Program-made: the position numbers and the translations under genes
DNA from: Cryobacterium sp. Y82
GTDB taxonomy: Bacteria; Actinomycetota; Actinomycetes; Actinomycetales; Microbacteriaceae
Direction: 5' to 3'
Assembly: GCF_002929495.1 (NCBI RefSeq)
Contig: NZ_PJJJ01000036.1
Location: 311,713 to 375,712, forward strand
DNA length: 64,000 bases
The notes under the pieces: generated by a model
What the model saw: the letters and a program-made list of their open reading frames with translations, nothing else
The model's database searches: none
What the model was told of the DNA's origin: nothing
Shown: positions 63,098-64,000 of the stretch, piece by piece
How the letters are laid out: every line of letters begins with the position of its first letter
How positions within the stretch are numbered: the stretch's first letter is position 1

Positions 63098-63427
63098 TGT
63101 TCGTTTCATGCGCTGGCGGTGATGGCGGGCGCGTAAACCATGCCTTCCACGCTGTGAGTACTGCTGCGACCCAGAAGAGCTCTACCCGCCACGACTCCTC
63201 GAGCGAATGACTCGACGCCAGCGAAACGCCGGCTATTTCAGCTATCGGTACGTGCCTCCCCGCCACGATGAGACCACCAGGAGCGCTCCGGCCGGCGCAG
63301 CACACTGGCCAGTCGCGAATTCAAGGACTACCGTGGTTTGTCTACAGGCTGATGAACGTCGCGCCTAGATCGTCCAGTCTTTGACGCGCGCAAACCCAAT
63401 GCTCCAGTCCAAAGAGGAGAAGACAGA

Positions 63428-63673
63428 ATGACCCACGAAAACGAAACCCAAGACGAACCCGTTCAAGACCAACATTCCCAACCGGATGACGCCAAGGCGG
63501 CAGGGATTCTGATGCAACAAGAAGCCGACCTGGCGGGTCATGACGAGGCGCTCGTTCTAAACGCTCTACATCAGCGCTTTACGGACAGCGGATTACACAT
63601 CGACGAGGACACGCTCCACGCTCATGCGCATCGCATCGCCAGCCTCACACCGAATGATTTTTCGAAAAAGTAA
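63428..63673 (+). CDS. Small hypothetical protein, acidic/histidine-rich
   Basis: An 81-residue protein with a Gln/Asp/Glu-rich first third (NETQDEPVQDQHSQPDDAK) and several His in the rest (HIDEDTLHAHAHRI). A good AGAGGAG stands upstream and a terminator follows, so it is probably a real monocistronic gene. I do not recognise a family; it could be a stress or metal-binding protein, but nothing shows this. Confidence 0.65.
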   Translation: MTHENETQDEPVQDQHSQPDDAKAAGILMQQEADLAGHDEALVLNALHQRFTDSGLHIDEDTLHAHAHRIASLTPNDFSKK

Positions 63674-63706
63674 ACGTGCTGCCACCGCTTAATTCTTAGT
63701 GACAGC

Positions 63707-63740
63707 GGGCCACGCACACTGCGCGTGGCCCTTATTGTTC
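63707..63740 (+). terminator. Terminator of the 81-residue gene
   Basis: gggccacgc (63707-63715) and gcgtggccc (63723-63731) form a perfect 9-bp stem with a 7-nt loop, followed by ttattgttc. This has the form of a moderate intrinsic terminator. Confidence 0.7.
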
Positions 63741-63766
63741 GGGTGGCGGGCGTGGCGTCGGGATAT

Positions 63767-63861
63767 TCGCGGGGTGACGAGTTTTCGGGGTTTTGCGGCG
63801 GGCTCCGCACGCTTTTCGCGGAGCTTACCGGAACAACCGAATGTTTCAGCTGAGGAGCGAG
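63767..63861. repeat. Palindromic intergenic repeat, copy B
   Basis: This copy shares the 17-nt core (63805-63821) and flanking blocks with copy A at 461-553: cgcggggt, gagtttt, gggttt and tgcgg before, and aatgttt and gaggagcg after. Its arms are less perfect than those of copy A (ctccgc/gcggag kept). It lies between a small gene and the end of an rRNA operon. Confidence 0.65.
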
Positions 63862-63926
63862 TGTTCCGTCGCCCCGCCGGAGTTTAGACCTCCTCCCAAC
63901 CGACCCTCAAGACCTTCGGGTTAACG

Positions 63927-63960
63927 CAGGAAAGCCATCCCGTGAGGGATGGCTTTCCTG
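63927..63960 (-). terminator. Perfect 15-bp GTGA-loop hairpin downstream of 5S rRNA
   Basis: Arms 63927-63941 and 63946-63960 are perfect complements closed by the tetraloop GTGA (TCAC on the minus strand). It lies about 15 nt beyond the 3' end of the 5S gene and should terminate the rRNA operon that runs in from the right. Confidence 0.8.
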
Positions 63961-63975
63961 GTGTTTCTAAGTTAA

Positions 63976-64000
63976 GTCCGGCGGTGTCCTACTCTCCCAC
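63976..64000 (-). rRNA. rrf: 3' end of 5S rRNA (partial)
   Basis: Read on the minus strand the right edge begins gtgggagagtaggacaccgc and continues to the usual ccggact end, which matches the conserved 3' end of actinobacterial 5S rRNA. The body of the gene lies beyond the window, so 23S and 16S rRNA genes are expected upstream of it to the right. Confidence 0.85.

Noticed and set aside
62982..63305. 107-codon minus-strand frame after the oxidoreductase
   Set aside because: Overlaps the 3' end of a real gene and has no recognisable protein features.

Overview
The window is high-GC, densely coded chromosomal DNA of an actinobacterium, most likely a member of the Microbacteriaceae (Cryobacterium, Glaciihabitans or a relative). 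The evidence is the actinobacterial gene set (WhiB1, PdtaS, MtrAB-LpqB, a Kgd-type fused 2-oxoglutarate dehydrogenase, GuaB1, a SigH/RshA-type redox pair), the strong GC bias at third positions, and the gene order. Several blocks appear, from memory, to keep the Mycobacterium tuberculosis order: guaB1 plus two DUF21-CBS proteins (Rv1841c-Rv1843c), sigH-rshA/aroA/rsgA ... whiB1/pdtaS ... Rv3235/secA/hpf/comF/lpqB/mtrB/mtrA (Rv3219-Rv3246c), and the DUF4129/DUF4350/MoxR/DUF58/SpoIIM/RDD block (Rv3689-Rv3695). No search was run, so genus and synteny are inferences.

Layout. 0-0.6 kb: the tail of an unknown gene and a 500-bp repeat-rich gap. 0.6-5.2 kb: an SDR oxidoreductase, a membrane acyltransferase, and metY-metX (sulfhydrylation route to homocysteine). 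5.3-8.5 kb: a two-component operon with an extra kinase-like membrane protein that appears to lack catalytic residues. 8.6-16.3 kb, minus strand: an MFS exporter; a possible operon of nnrD, a GT87-like transferase, a P2-type cation ATPase and a thiamine-binding protein; a decayed VOC gene; and a small regulator/membrane protein pair. 16.4-24.4 kb: two DUF21-CBS proteins, guaB1 and kgd. 24.6-43.3 kb: the Rv3219-Rv3246c-like core, interrupted by a CpaE-like ATPase/SAF pair and an unrecognised gene. 43.4-51 kb: the MoxR/DUF58 envelope block. 51-54 kb: single accessory genes.

54.2-63.0 kb is the most distinctive stretch. A tightly overlapping four-gene operon encodes a quinol-type nitric oxide reductase, a three-helix membrane protein whose soluble segment resembles the cysteine-rich part of IS1182-type (DDE_Tnp_1_6) transposases, a slipin (SPFH), and a two-helix small protein. 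It ends at a strong hairpin shared with a convergent OFA-type (oxalate/formate-like) transporter. That transporter is divergent from an FdhF/YdeP-type molybdopterin oxidoreductase across a 711-bp gap containing a palindromic operator candidate. The coupling of NO reductase, slipin and transposase-derived zinc domain is my main candidate for an undescribed system.

The right edge reaches the 3' end of a 5S rRNA on the minus strand, so an rrn operon lies just outside. A palindromic repeat next to it has a relative in the gap at the left end, more than 63 kb away. Many start codons lack a Shine-Dalgarno sequence and sit 6-8 nt after a -10-like hexamer, suggesting leaderless mRNAs. No tRNA, intact insertion sequence, prophage or CRISPR array was seen.
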